From: Sulfurospirillum_A sp029027265
GTDB taxonomy: Bacteria > Campylobacterota > Campylobacteria > Campylobacterales > Sulfurospirillaceae
Assembly (NCBI GenBank): GCA_029027265.1
Contig: CP093061.1
Location: 1-64,000, forward strand
Length of the DNA stretch: 64,000 nucleotides
Direction of reading: 5' to 3'
How positions within the stretch are numbered: position 1 is the first letter of the stretch; each line of letters starts with the position of its first letter. Below the pieces are notes generated by a model, which had not been told where the DNA came from, did no database searches, and saw only the letters and a program-made list of their open reading frames with translations. Below, piece by piece: positions 33,859 through 43,887 of the stretch. Position numbers and translations under genes: made by a program.

Positions 33859-35773
33859 ACTCATAGTTTTTAAGTCCAAATGTAAACCCAGCTTTTACTT
33901 GCTCTATCAATTCAGGAAGCACATCACTATACTCTCCAACAATACCAAAATCTGCATTAGCAAAAATGCTCTCTTTTTGATTTTTATTTATAGCTATGAT
34001 AGTCTCTGAGCTTTTCATCCCAGCTATATGCTGAATCGCTCCAGATATGCCAACTGCTATATATACCTTTGGTCTTACAGTCTTTCCAGTCTGTCCAATT
34101 TGCCTAGCATACTCACAAATCCCACTATCTACAACAGGTCTACTTGAAGCCCACTCTGTGTTAATACCTTGAGCATTCAATGCACTACTTAACTCTTTTA
34201 TGAGTTTCATATCGTCTTCAAGAGTACCCCTTCCTCCAGAAACTATCACATCTGCTTCAAAAAGATTTGACAATCCTCCTTCACCTCTAACCGTCTCTAC
34301 AATCTTGGTTAAAAAATCATCTTCAACTAAAGTAGGTACATAAGTTATTATCTCACCTTTAGCATTTTTATCTCTTAAAGGTACTTCAAAAGTTCCTGCC
34401 CTTGCAGTCGAAATCTGTGGACAAACAAAACCCAAAATAGTAGCCAATTTTGACTCACCATAAGTTGGTCTTCTTGATTCTAGTATAGGGGAATAAACAA
34501 CCTTTTTCTTTCTATCTATGTGCTCCCCAATCTCTAACGAAGTACAATCAGCAGTAACACCACTTTGTGTCTTAACCCCAATCCTAGGAGCCAATTCACG
34601 TCCAGCAGTAGTCGCTGCAAAAAGTACAATCTCAGGTTTATACTCTTTGATAACTTGAGCAAATATAGAAGAAAAGGGCAATATCATATACTCTTTTAAT
34701 CTTATATCATCTACCACTATAACCTCATCACTTCCATGATATATAAGCTCTTTTGCCAACTCATCTAAATCCTCTCCTATCAAAAGAGTTCTTACTTTTG
34801 TATCATTATCCAAAGTATTTGCCAAATCTTTTGCAGGAGTTAAAAGCTCTAAAGATGGGCGTGAAATCTTGCCATTGACAACCTCTGCCCAAGTCAATAT
34901 ACCACTTGCACCATCTCTAAAATCTATTTTTTCAAAATCAGCAGGAGCCTCTTTTTTCTTTTTTTCTTTTTTTATAACTACATCTAAACTATTTTTACCA
35001 GATTTTATACTCTCTTTTAAACTCTCTATATCCTTACACATAATTACAGGGGCTCTTTCACTCTTTATAGTTGACACTTTGGAAACTATCGTTGGAGAGC
35101 CTGTTAGACCTATCTTCTCATCACTAAGATTTATGTCATCTATACTAAAAACTATTACTTCTGAAGCTCTGGCTTTTACCGCACCTGCGAGTGTTGGTCG
35201 TCTTGGCGAGATACCTGTAGGAGTAAGCGAAAGAGCGCAAGGACTTGGTAACTCTAAAATTTGAAAACCACCTTCTATAATTCTTTTTGCTACTATCTTT
35301 GCTTCTTTAAACTCTACATTTTCTATAAAAGTAGCCTGAGGAATTCCAAGATTTTCTGCCACTTGAGAAGGAACATGAGCTGTATCTCCATCAGAAGTCT
35401 GACGACCTGCTACTATGATAAAATCTTCGTCCAAACCTTTTCCAAACCCCAAATGCTTAATCATAGTTGAAATTGCAAGACCCGTAGCATAAGTATCTGA
35501 GCCTCCAAGTTTTCTATCACTAAGAAGATAGGCTTCATCATATCCCATAGAGATGGCAGTTTTCAAAGACATCTGGAAAGAAGGAGGTCCCATAGAACAT
35601 ACAATCAATTTTGCATCACTCATCATACTTTTTAGCTGAAGCCCAGCTTCTAAAGCAAAAGAACAGTCAATATTTATCATTGATTTTGCTTTTGTTCTGT
35701 CCATTAATCCATCATCACCCATTCTCATTTGAGATGGAACAGGAACTTGTTTCATTAAGCTTATTATTGTCAT
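33857..35773 (-). CDS. Fused electron transfer flavoprotein (EtfB-EtfA)
   Basis: A 638-residue fusion. Residues 1 to about 262 are the beta subunit (start MTIISLMKQVPVPSQ; adenine-nucleotide region GRQTSDGDTAHVPSQVAENL). A lysine-rich linker (KKEKKKKEAPAD) follows, then the alpha subunit with its FAD-binding end VYIAVGISGAIQHIAGMKSS. ETF carries electrons from flavin dehydrogenases to ETF:quinone oxidoreductase, which is encoded by the adjacent upstream gene. The usual arrangement is two genes, so the fusion is notable. It is the last gene of the inositol operon, but no ETF-linked dehydrogenase is in that operon. Confidence 0.92.
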   Translation of the reverse strand: MTIISLMKQVPVPSQMRMGDDGLMDRTKAKSMINIDCSFALEAGLQLKSMMSDAKLIVCSMGPPSFQMSLKTAISMGYDEAYLLSDRKLGGSDTYATGLAISTMIKHLGFGKGLDEDFIIVAGRQTSDGDTAHVPSQVAENLGIPQATFIENVEFKEAKIVAKRIIEGGFQILELPSPCALSLTPTGISPRRPTLAGAVKARASEVIVFSIDDINLSDEKIGLTGSPTIVSKVSTIKSERAPVIMCKDIESLKESIKSGKNSLDVVIKKEKKKKEAPADFEKIDFRDGASGILTWAEVVNGKISRPSLELLTPAKDLANTLDNDTKVRTLLIGEDLDELAKELIYHGSDEVIVVDDIRLKEYMILPFSSIFAQVIKEYKPEIVLFAATTAGRELAPRIGVKTQSGVTADCTSLEIGEHIDRKKKVVYSPILESRRPTYGESKLATILGFVCPQISTARAGTFEVPLRDKNAKGEIITYVPTLVEDDFLTKIVETVRGEGGLSNLFEADVIVSGGRGTLEDDMKLIKELSSALNAQGINTEWASSRPVVDSGICEYARQIGQTGKTVRPKVYIAVGISGAIQHIAGMKSSETIIAINKNQKESIFANADFGIVGEYSDVLPELIEQVKAGFTFGLKNYE

Positions 35774-35785
35774 TTTTGTTCCCTT

Positions 35786-37444
35786 TTACATATTTTGATA
35801 TTGTGGACCATCTGCACCATAAGGTGTCATCCACGTAATTGCATCATTTGGAGCTTTTATATCGCATGTTTTACAATGTACACAGCTCTCTGAGTGGATT
35901 TTAAGAGAGTGATTTCCCTTTTTATCAACATACTCTTCATAAACATCAGCTGGACAAAAGTATTGACTTGCTGTTCCATACTGTTTTATATTAATCTCAC
36001 TAAAGCTTTCATAATCCTCTACATGTAAGTGAGTTGGTTGCTCCTCTTCATGAAATGTTCCTGAATAAAATACACTCGTGTCTTTATCAAAAGTTAGTTT
36101 TTTGTCAAACTCTAATTTTCCCTCAAATCTTTTAGCAAATGGAATTCCATCAAATTCATATTTTTTCTTCAAAGTTGCATTGTCTTTTTCTAACTTTGGA
36201 ACAAAAGCACAAGCCCCTTTGGTCAAAAAAGTAACTCCAAACTTCATAGCTCCAACATACAAGCCTTGCGTCATAACTGCTCTAAAGTTTCGCACAGGGT
36301 ACATCTCTGCTTTTACTCTACTTTTATCAATCAACTCTTTATACATTGCTAAACTTGATTCACTTGTATCATTTTTTTCTAAAGCATTTAAAATTGTTTT
36401 TGCAGCACACATTCCAGACGTGATTGAGAGATGAATACCCTTTAATGCTGGCATAGCTACAAGCCCTGCACTATCTCCTACAATAAGAACATTGTGGGTA
36501 TAAAGTGTGGGAATAGAGTTCCAACCACCCTCAGGAAGAGCCTTAGCACCAAACTCAATTATTTCCCCACCTTCCAAAAACTTTCTTATATTAGGATGTT
36601 GCTTCCAGACTTGCATCAAAGCATGTGGGTCAAATGTAGGATCCTTGTAATCAAGTCCAACAACAAAACCAACTGCTACTTTGTTGTCTTTTAAACCATA
36701 TATAAATCCACCACCAAACTCTTCACTTGTGTTTAGTGGATAACCAAAGGTATGGTAAACTTCACCCTCTTTTATATTTTTTTCTGGGACACTCCATAAC
36801 TCTTTAATGCCTAATGAATATACTTGAGAATTTGAGTCTTTTCTCAAACCAAATCTATTCTTGAGTTGTTTTGCTAACGAACCTCTAATGCCCTCGGCAA
36901 GAACTATTACTTCCGCTTTTACACTAGTTCCCTCTTGAAAGTTTTTCTGTTTTACACCATGTTCATTAAGTCCTGTATCTACTGTTTTAATACCAACTAC
37001 TTTGTCATTTTCATAAAGAAGTTCACGTACAGAAAACCCAGCATAAACTTCTACGCCTTTTGACTCTGCTACTTGTGCTAGATATTTACATATTTGACCA
37101 AGAGAAGCTATTTTGTTTCCTATGTTATTCATATATGGAGGATGAAATGGCAATTTAAAAGCTCCATTTTTAGAGAGCTTTAAAGTAGAATTTGAGATTA
37201 CTTCACAATCAAAAGGGAGTCCATCAAATTCATCTTTACTCAATAGTTCTTTAAATGCATCGGTTTTAATAACAGCACCAGAAAGAATATGAGCTCCAAC
37301 TGCATTACCCTTTTCAATAACCATAATTTTTTTATTTTTACCAGCTTTTTTAAGCTTATTGGCAAGATGAATTGCCGTACTTAGCCCAGAAGGACCAGCA
37401 CCTACTATTAAAATATTTGTATGTAACATGTTTTTGCTTGGCAT
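35786..37444 (-). CDS. Electron transfer flavoprotein-ubiquinone oxidoreductase
   Basis: A 552-residue flavoprotein with FAD site ILIVGAGPSGLSTAIHLA near the N terminus, ETF-QO-type central motifs (GDSAGLVAMPALKGIHLSI) and a C-terminal [4Fe-4S] domain (ESCVHCKTCDIKAPNDAI). It passes electrons from ETF to the membrane quinone. I prefer the ATG at 37444, which has GGGAG five bases upstream, over 37456. It lies between mmsA and the fused ETF gene with very short gaps, so it belongs to the same transcript. Confidence 0.93.
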   Translation of the reverse strand: MPSKNMLHTNILIVGAGPSGLSTAIHLANKLKKAGKNKKIMVIEKGNAVGAHILSGAVIKTDAFKELLSKDEFDGLPFDCEVISNSTLKLSKNGAFKLPFHPPYMNNIGNKIASLGQICKYLAQVAESKGVEVYAGFSVRELLYENDKVVGIKTVDTGLNEHGVKQKNFQEGTSVKAEVIVLAEGIRGSLAKQLKNRFGLRKDSNSQVYSLGIKELWSVPEKNIKEGEVYHTFGYPLNTSEEFGGGFIYGLKDNKVAVGFVVGLDYKDPTFDPHALMQVWKQHPNIRKFLEGGEIIEFGAKALPEGGWNSIPTLYTHNVLIVGDSAGLVAMPALKGIHLSITSGMCAAKTILNALEKNDTSESSLAMYKELIDKSRVKAEMYPVRNFRAVMTQGLYVGAMKFGVTFLTKGACAFVPKLEKDNATLKKKYEFDGIPFAKRFEGKLEFDKKLTFDKDTSVFYSGTFHEEEQPTHLHVEDYESFSEINIKQYGTASQYFCPADVYEEYVDKKGNHSLKIHSESCVHCKTCDIKAPNDAITWMTPYGADGPQYQNM

Positions 37445-37460
37445 ATTTTCTCCCATTTTA

Positions 37461-38906
37461 TTAACTCATCCAGTCTATTTTGTTTCCACCTGAATATTTA
37501 GTTGTCACTTTTATTAAATTACTCCAAAAATCAAGAGATAATTTTCCTGTAATCTCACCGTATCCAAATTTTGAATCTTTTATTCCCCCAAAAGAAAAAG
37601 GCTCTCTTGGTACTGGAATTCCTATATTAACACCTAGCATTCCAGCTGTTAGCCCATTAATGGCATCTTCACTTACTTTTCCACTTTGAGTAAAAATAGA
37701 AGCACCATTTCCATAAGGTGAACTATTTTGTTCTGCTAATGCTTCTTCTAAAGTATTAGCAGATTTTATTTCTAAAATCGCACCAAAAATTTCTTCATCT
37801 TGCATCTTACCGCCATCTCTATAATCTACAATAGAAGGAGCAATATAATAACCTTTTTTATCATTTTTATCAAATCTTCCATCAACTAGAACTTTAGCTC
37901 CTGATGCTTTTGCATTGTCCAAATAATTTTCCAAGCAATTAAGAGCTACACCTGAAATTACAGGAGGTAAGTTTTCATTGCTTGAAAGCAATTTAACTTC
38001 TTCTACTATTTTAGAGATGATATGCTCACAATCTCCAATAGTAATAAGAACAGAAGCAGCCATACATCTTTGTCCATTCATACCAGAAAAAGAAGCTATT
38101 ATATCACTAACTGCCATCTTTGGCTCAGCATCAGGTGCTAAAATCAAAAAGTTTTTAGCTCCACCTAAGCACAATGCTCTTTTAAGATTTGTTGATGCTC
38201 TTCTGTATACTATTTTTGCAACTGGTGTTGAACCTACAAATGAAATTGCTTTAATATCTTCATTATCGCAAACAGCTTCAACAGCATCTTTTGCTCCGTT
38301 TATAACACTAAATATACCTTTTGGAAATCCTGCACTTTGAAAAAGTTTTGCTGTAAGTTTTGCACTTATAGGAGTAATTTCTGATGGCTTCAAAATCATT
38401 GCATTTCCCATCATAATAGCATTTAAAATAGTCCAATGAGCAACCATAACAGGAAAGTTTGATGGAGAGATAGAGCATACTACACCTAAAGGTTGTCTTC
38501 TTTCACTACAGATTATGCCTTTGCTTACCTCTGAGATACTATGATTAGTATCTTGTGCAATTGATACTGCAAATTCACATAACTCTATCGCTTTATCAAC
38601 TTCTGCATTTGCATCAACATTATTTTTTCCATTTTCACTAGTTATGCATGCTGCCAACTCATCTCTATGCTCCTCAATTGCGAGAAGGTATCTAAAAAAG
38701 TATTTTGATCTTTGTTTATAAGTTAATCTTCCCCATGATTTTTGTGCAATCTTAGCAGCTTTTACAGCTTCTACAACCTCTTTTTCACCACTTAAAACTA
38801 CAGTTGCAATAGTGCTAGCATCTGCTGGATTAATCACATCTAATGTATCTAAAGTACTCTTTTGAAACTCGCCATTTATAAAATTTTCTACTCTTCCATA
38901 TTCCAT
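37461..38906 (-). CDS. mmsA: (Methyl)malonate-semialdehyde dehydrogenase, CoA-acylating
   Basis: A 481-residue aldehyde dehydrogenase of the MmsA/IolA group. The catalytic cysteine lies in FSGMNGQRCMAASV. The usual general-base glutamate region is replaced by LGGAKNFLIL, as is normal for CoA-acylating members. It converts malonate semialdehyde to acetyl-CoA and CO2, the last step of inositol breakdown. It follows the aldolase gene, whose predicted product is malonate semialdehyde, by 12 bases. Confidence 0.92.
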   Translation of the reverse strand: MEYGRVENFINGEFQKSTLDTLDVINPADASTIATVVLSGEKEVVEAVKAAKIAQKSWGRLTYKQRSKYFFRYLLAIEEHRDELAACITSENGKNNVDANAEVDKAIELCEFAVSIAQDTNHSISEVSKGIICSERRQPLGVVCSISPSNFPVMVAHWTILNAIMMGNAMILKPSEITPISAKLTAKLFQSAGFPKGIFSVINGAKDAVEAVCDNEDIKAISFVGSTPVAKIVYRRASTNLKRALCLGGAKNFLILAPDAEPKMAVSDIIASFSGMNGQRCMAASVLITIGDCEHIISKIVEEVKLLSSNENLPPVISGVALNCLENYLDNAKASGAKVLVDGRFDKNDKKGYYIAPSIVDYRDGGKMQDEEIFGAILEIKSANTLEEALAEQNSSPYGNGASIFTQSGKVSEDAINGLTAGMLGVNIGIPVPREPFSFGGIKDSKFGYGEITGKLSLDFWSNLIKVTTKYSGGNKIDWMS

Positions 38907-38918
38907 ACTTTTTCCTTA

Positions 38919-39683
38919 TTATTTCTTGCTATTAAAAGTTTTTACAACTTCTTGTGAAGTTTTTATGATAAAACTTGCATCAGACCCAACTGTCACAAAA
39001 TCAAAACCCAACTCTCTCATTTTTAACGCATAACCTACTGTTGCATTATGAATTCCTGCATATTTATTGTGTTTTTTTGCAATATTTAAAATATGCTTTA
39101 TCGTATCAACAATAAAAGGCTCTTCTTGGTCAAACTTAGGCTTATACCCTAAATTTAAAGATAAATCAGCTGGACCTATATAAATAGCATCGATACCATC
39201 AACACTTAAAATAGCATCTAAATTATCTAAAGCTTCTTTTGTCTCAATCATAGCCACCACTAAAATGGCATCATTAGCACAAACATCATACTCCTCTTCA
39301 TACAAAAATTTAGCCCGAATTGGTCCAAAACTTCGTTTACCCATAGGTGGATAGTATGCATACTCAACTAATTTTAGAGCTTCTTCTTTGTTATTTATCA
39401 TAGGACAGATAATACCACTAGCTCCAGCATCCAATATCTTCATAACGCTTTGTGGGTCAAGCCAAGATACACGAACTAATGGTACAGTATCTGTAGTGCT
39501 AATAGCCCTTAGCATATCAACACTTTTTAAGTAGTCATTAACACCATGTTGAATATCGATAGTCAAAGAATCAAAACCTTGATTTGCCATCACTTCAGCA
39601 CAAAAACCCTCAGGGATAGAGAGCCAACCATTAAGGGTGGTCTCTCCTTTTCTCCAAGACTCTATAAGCTTATGTTTTTTCAT
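38919..39683 (-). CDS. HpcH/HpaI-family aldolase
   Basis: A 254-residue class II (metal-dependent) pyruvate aldolase. Visible family motifs are IDIQHGVNDY, VRVSWLDPQSVMKILDAGASG, ECI-type metal-ligand region AMIETKEALDN and IYIGPADLSLNLGY. The family cleaves 4-hydroxy-2-oxo acids to pyruvate plus an aldehyde. HpcH itself cleaves the C7 diacid homologue to pyruvate and succinate semialdehyde. In this operon the C6 equivalent, 4-hydroxy-2-oxoadipate, would give pyruvate and malonate semialdehyde. The start at 39683 has AAAGGA upstream; an earlier ATG (39701) lacks it. Confidence 0.9.
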   Translation of the reverse strand: MKKHKLIESWRKGETTLNGWLSIPEGFCAEVMANQGFDSLTIDIQHGVNDYLKSVDMLRAISTTDTVPLVRVSWLDPQSVMKILDAGASGIICPMINNKEEALKLVEYAYYPPMGKRSFGPIRAKFLYEEEYDVCANDAILVVAMIETKEALDNLDAILSVDGIDAIYIGPADLSLNLGYKPKFDQEEPFIVDTIKHILNIAKKHNKYAGIHNATVGYALKMRELGFDFVTVGSDASFIIKTSQEVVKTFNSKK

Positions 39684-39693
39684 AAAAATCCTT

Positions 39694-41136
39694 TTATGCA
39701 AATTGTGTAGTTACTATTTTGGTATTCATATACTCATACATGCCCTCTTCTCCACTCTCTCTTCCAAAACCACTTGATTGAATTCCTCCAAAAGGAACTT
39801 CAGCCGCTGCGAGTGCAAAAGAGTTAACTCCAACCATGCCAGCTATTAAGTCTTTTGAAGTTCTATTTGCCAACTCTAAAGATTTTGTAAAAGTATAAGA
39901 AGCTAATGCATATTCGGTTGAATTTGCTTTTTGTATCACTTCATCATAAGTTTTAAAACTCTGAATTAATGCAATTGGTCCAAATATTTCATTACATAGT
40001 AAAAAAGAGGTATTTGGTAAATCTCTTATAATCGTTGGCTCAAAAAAGAAACCTTTTGAGAAACCTTCAGGTCTTTTTCCGCCTATTAAGATTGTTCCAC
40101 CTTGAACTTTGACTTTGCTTATAAAAGACTCTATCTCTTCTCTTCTTCTTGCATGTACTAAAGGTCCCATTGTAGTACTCTCATCAAGTCCATTTCCTAA
40201 TTTATGCTTTAGCACTTCTTTTACTGCTATATCACAGAACTCATCCATTCTGCTTTCATGGATATAAAATCTAGTAGGAGATACACAAACTTGTCCAGAA
40301 TTTGCAAATTTTACTACCATACATAACTTTGCAGTTGTCTCAATATCTGCATCAGCATGAACAATAACAGGGGCATGACCACCTAACTCCATTGTTACTT
40401 TCTTTAAAGTGATTGCAGATTGCTCTATTAGTTTTTGTCCTACCATTGGTGAACCGGTAAGAGAGAGTTTTCTAACTCTTGGATCATTCATAATTCTTGG
40501 ACTCAAAGCTCTTGCACTTCCACAAAGAAAAGAGACTAAACCTTTAGGTAAATCAGCATCATGACAAGCTTGAACTAATTTCATACCAGTCAAAGGAGAT
40601 ACATCAGTAGATCTTAAAATCATAGGACAACCCGCTGCTAAAGAGGGTGCTAATTTTCTTGCCATCAATAAGATAGGAAAGTTCCAAGAGGAAAATGCCG
40701 CTACTGTGCCTATGGGTGTATGCTCTACTCTCACGCTTGTATTTGCCATCCTACTTTGAATAGTTTTCCCATATATTCGCTTAGTCTGCTCAGAAAACCA
40801 AACAAACTGCTCGATAGATAGACTAACCTCTCGTTTAGCTTGCGCTAAAGGCTTTCCTGTCTCCAATGAGATTGTTTTTGCAATGTCATCTTCGCTAGCT
40901 CTTAGATTATCTGCAATTTTCATAATTTTTTCAGCTCTATCCCAAGCGTGTAAGCCATTCCACTCTTTTAAAGCATTCATTGAAGCGTCTATTGCTAGTG
41001 TCACCTGATCCGTAGATGCAATAGGAGCTTTACCTAGTACAGACTCATCATAAGGGTTGATTACCTCAAATTTTCCATTCTCTCCATCTACCCACTCTCC
41101 ATCTATATACAAACCATAATCATCATACATTTTCAT
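39694..41136 (-). CDS. NAD(P)-dependent aldehyde dehydrogenase (sugar or semialdehyde type)
   Basis: A 480-residue aldehyde dehydrogenase with the glutamate motif MELGGHAPVIV and the catalytic cysteine in NSGQVCVSPTRFY. Unlike MmsA it is a hydrolytic, acid-forming member, nearest to succinate- and 2-oxoglutarate-semialdehyde dehydrogenases. It overlaps iolG by one base (TAATG) and lies beside the dehydratase and aldolase genes. I infer that it oxidises the aldehyde of 5-deoxyglucuronate to 5-deoxyglucarate. A different sugar aldehyde cannot be excluded. Confidence 0.88.
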   Translation of the reverse strand: MKMYDDYGLYIDGEWVDGENGKFEVINPYDESVLGKAPIASTDQVTLAIDASMNALKEWNGLHAWDRAEKIMKIADNLRASEDDIAKTISLETGKPLAQAKREVSLSIEQFVWFSEQTKRIYGKTIQSRMANTSVRVEHTPIGTVAAFSSWNFPILLMARKLAPSLAAGCPMILRSTDVSPLTGMKLVQACHDADLPKGLVSFLCGSARALSPRIMNDPRVRKLSLTGSPMVGQKLIEQSAITLKKVTMELGGHAPVIVHADADIETTAKLCMVVKFANSGQVCVSPTRFYIHESRMDEFCDIAVKEVLKHKLGNGLDESTTMGPLVHARRREEIESFISKVKVQGGTILIGGKRPEGFSKGFFFEPTIIRDLPNTSFLLCNEIFGPIALIQSFKTYDEVIQKANSTEYALASYTFTKSLELANRTSKDLIAGMVGVNSFALAAAEVPFGGIQSSGFGRESGEEGMYEYMNTKIVTTQFA

Positions 41137-42152
41137 TACTTTTCTCCTATTTTATACTCTTTTCTAATCTCGCTTATCTTAACAGCTCTATTCTCTTTGT
41201 GCGATTTCATAGCAGCAAATGCTAAAAGAGCTGATTCTAACGCATCATCAATTCCAACACAAGTTACCTTATTGTTTACCAAACAATCTATGAATACTCT
41301 TGTTTCATCTTCATAAGCTTTTTCATATCTCTCTAAGAAAAAGTTTAGAGGATTTCCTGATAGAACACCTCTTTCATCTGTAAAAACAACACTATCTTCA
41401 AAAATATTTTCAAATTTTGCTTTTGCTTTTGTTCCAAATGCTTCTACTCTTTGATCATAACCATAAGTAGTAGCTCTACAATTTTCAATAATCGCAAAAG
41501 TTCCGCTTTTTAATGTTAAGTTAATTATCGCAGTGTCAACATCATCTGCAGCATAATTGGATACAAAATTTGAAGCATTGACTCTCAACTCTTCAACCTC
41601 ATCACCTGAAATGAATCTAACAATATCAAAATCATGAATTGTCATATCTAAGAACATTCCACCTGAAGACTTTACATAATCTAATGGCGGAGCACTAGGG
41701 TCTCTTGATGTAATACGAAGAGTAATCAAATCTCCAACATCACCATTTTTAACCAAATGAGATAGTTTTTTAAAATTAACATCAAATCTTCTGTTAAACC
41801 CTATCTGGAACAAAACACCTGTCTCTTTTAAAACTTTTTGCACTTCTAGTATCTTTGCAACATCCAAATCAACAGGCTTTTCACAAAATATTGCTTTATT
41901 CTGTTTAGCTGCTTGAATTATCAAATCGGCATGTGTGTTTGTAGGTGTGCAAATATAAACGGCATCTATCTCTTTATCATTTATAATATCTTCTACATTT
42001 TCATATAGATTTTCAATCCCAAGTTCTCTCGCCCACTTCTCATCCAAATATGGATCGGCAACACTCATTAAATTTACATTATTAAACTTTTTTACAGCAC
42101 CGGCATGGATTTTTCCAATTCGTCCAGCACCTAATATTCCAACATTTATCAT
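41136..42152 (-). CDS. iolG: myo-Inositol 2-dehydrogenase
   Basis: A 338-residue Gfo/Idh/MocA dehydrogenase: NAD site GILGAGRIGKIHA, catalytic K92 in CEKPVD, and D169/H173 in FLDMTIHDFD, the same Lys-Asp-His set as Bacillus IolG. IolG-specific stretches include GFNRRFD and SRDPSAPPLDYVKSSGG. It oxidises myo-inositol to 2-keto-myo-inositol (scyllo-inosose), the substrate of IolE. It lies between the dehydratase and the aldehyde dehydrogenase genes. Confidence 0.93.
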   Translation of the reverse strand: MINVGILGAGRIGKIHAGAVKKFNNVNLMSVADPYLDEKWARELGIENLYENVEDIINDKEIDAVYICTPTNTHADLIIQAAKQNKAIFCEKPVDLDVAKILEVQKVLKETGVLFQIGFNRRFDVNFKKLSHLVKNGDVGDLITLRITSRDPSAPPLDYVKSSGGMFLDMTIHDFDIVRFISGDEVEELRVNASNFVSNYAADDVDTAIINLTLKSGTFAIIENCRATTYGYDQRVEAFGTKAKAKFENIFEDSVVFTDERGVLSGNPLNFFLERYEKAYEDETRVFIDCLVNNKVTCVGIDDALESALLAFAAMKSHKENRAVKISEIRKEYKIGEK

Positions 42153-42160
42153 TTTTTTCC

Positions 42161-43879
42161 TTAAAATATTTTAGGCTCTTGCTCTTTTCTATCTCCCCTT
42201 GAAAGAAAATCAAAATCACAACCTTCATGTGCTTGTGTAACATGAGATGTATAAAGATGGGTATATCCACTTGAATAGTCTCTCTCTTCTTTGGTATATT
42301 CATCTCTTCTGTTTTGCAACTCTTCATCACTTAATAGCACTTCAATAATTCTATTTTTAACATCCAAATGTATCATATCACCAGTTTTCACAAGCCCTAA
42401 ATTTCCACCTATATAAGACTCAGGCGATACATGCAAAATACAAGTTCCATAAGATGTTCCACTCATCCTTGCATCTGAAATTCTTACTATATCAGTTATC
42501 CCTTGCTTCAAAAGTTTTTTAGGAACTGGTAATTGCCCCCACTCAGGCATACCAGGGGCTCCCTTCGGACCTGCATTTTGTAAAATCAGAACAGTGTTCT
42601 CATCTACATCTAAATCTTCATCATCTATCTCTTTTTTTAATATTTCTATATCACTATATACCAAAGCTTTTCCCGTATGCTCCAACAATCTCTCTTCACA
42701 AGCAGTCTGCTTGATAATAGCGCCATCCACTGCTAAATTACCTCTTAAAACAGCAATCGAGCCTAATGGATTTAAAGGCTTTTCTAAACTCATAATCACA
42801 TCTTCATTATAATTTTTACTATCTTTTATATTTTCATATAAACTTTTTAAATTTACTGTTTTTATATCGTGAAGTCTAGTTTTTAAAGCACTAAATAGTG
42901 CGTTTATACCACCAGCATAATAAAAATCATCCATAACATATTGTCCAGATGGTTTTAAATTTAAGATTAGAGGAATGTCACTTGATATTCTCTCAAAATC
43001 TTCTAAGCTAATGTCGATATTTGCTCTTTTTGCCATAGCAATTATATGGATAATTCCATTCGTAGAACCTCCGATTGCATTTAAAACTACAATAGCATTT
43101 TCAAAAGACTCTTTACTCAACATATCTTGAGGTTTAAAATCTTTTTCAACAAGTTCAATTATTTGTACCCCACAATTTCGTGCCATCCTGCTATGACTTG
43201 AATCTACTGCTGGTATAGTAGAACTCCCTGGTAATCCGAACCCTAACGTTTCTGCCAATATCATCATAGTTGAAGCTGTTCCCATACTCATGCAAGTCCC
43301 CGCAGACCTTGCTATACCAAACTCTAAAGCTCGCCATTGACACTCACTTACATGTCCAGCTTGTTTTTTTTCCCACTGTTTCCAAACATCTGTTCCAGAA
43401 GCGACTACTTTTCCTTCATAATTTCCACCAATCATAGCACCTGCTGGCATATAAACTGTCGGTATATTAAATGAAATTGCCCCCATTAACACCCCAGGTG
43501 TCGTCTTATCACAACCACCCATAACAACACAGCCATCTACTGGATGTGCTCTTAGTACTTCTTCTACTTCCATTGCTAAAAAGTTTCTAAACATCATAGA
43601 AGTAGGTTTTATAAGTTGTTCACCTAAACTTAAAACTGGAATCTCTACAGGGAAACCTCCCGCTTGAAGAACTCCTCTTTTAATATCTTCTACTCTTTGG
43701 GGAAAATGAGTATGGCAAGTGTTAAACTCATTCCATGTATTGATAATGGCTATAATTGGTTTTCCAATATACTCTTCAGGCTCATAACCCATCTGATTTA
43801 CTCTTGATCTGTGTCCAAAACTTCTTAAATCATCTTTCTCAAACCAACGCAAGCTTCTTAATTTTTTTTTCTCAACCAT
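42161..43879 (-). CDS. IlvD/Edd-family sugar-acid dehydratase
   Basis: A 572-residue member of the IlvD/Edd family, close to the pentonate (L-arabinonate/D-xylonate) branch. Cysteines for the iron-sulfur cluster are visible in NEFNTCHTHF, VMGGCDKTTPG and RSAGTCMSMGTAS, and the C-terminal KGAPGMPEWGQLPVPKKL is typical. These enzymes turn 2,3-dihydroxy acids into 2-keto-3-deoxy acids. No such step exists in the classical inositol route, so its place between iolG and a second dehydrogenase gene is unusual. I infer that it dehydrates 5-deoxyglucarate to 4-hydroxy-2-oxoadipate. Confidence 0.92.
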   Translation of the reverse strand: MVEKKKLRSLRWFEKDDLRSFGHRSRVNQMGYEPEEYIGKPIIAIINTWNEFNTCHTHFPQRVEDIKRGVLQAGGFPVEIPVLSLGEQLIKPTSMMFRNFLAMEVEEVLRAHPVDGCVVMGGCDKTTPGVLMGAISFNIPTVYMPAGAMIGGNYEGKVVASGTDVWKQWEKKQAGHVSECQWRALEFGIARSAGTCMSMGTASTMMILAETLGFGLPGSSTIPAVDSSHSRMARNCGVQIIELVEKDFKPQDMLSKESFENAIVVLNAIGGSTNGIIHIIAMAKRANIDISLEDFERISSDIPLILNLKPSGQYVMDDFYYAGGINALFSALKTRLHDIKTVNLKSLYENIKDSKNYNEDVIMSLEKPLNPLGSIAVLRGNLAVDGAIIKQTACEERLLEHTGKALVYSDIEILKKEIDDEDLDVDENTVLILQNAGPKGAPGMPEWGQLPVPKKLLKQGITDIVRISDARMSGTSYGTCILHVSPESYIGGNLGLVKTGDMIHLDVKNRIIEVLLSDEELQNRRDEYTKEERDYSSGYTHLYTSHVTQAHEGCDFDFLSRGDRKEQEPKIF

Positions 43880-43887
43880 ATAATCCC

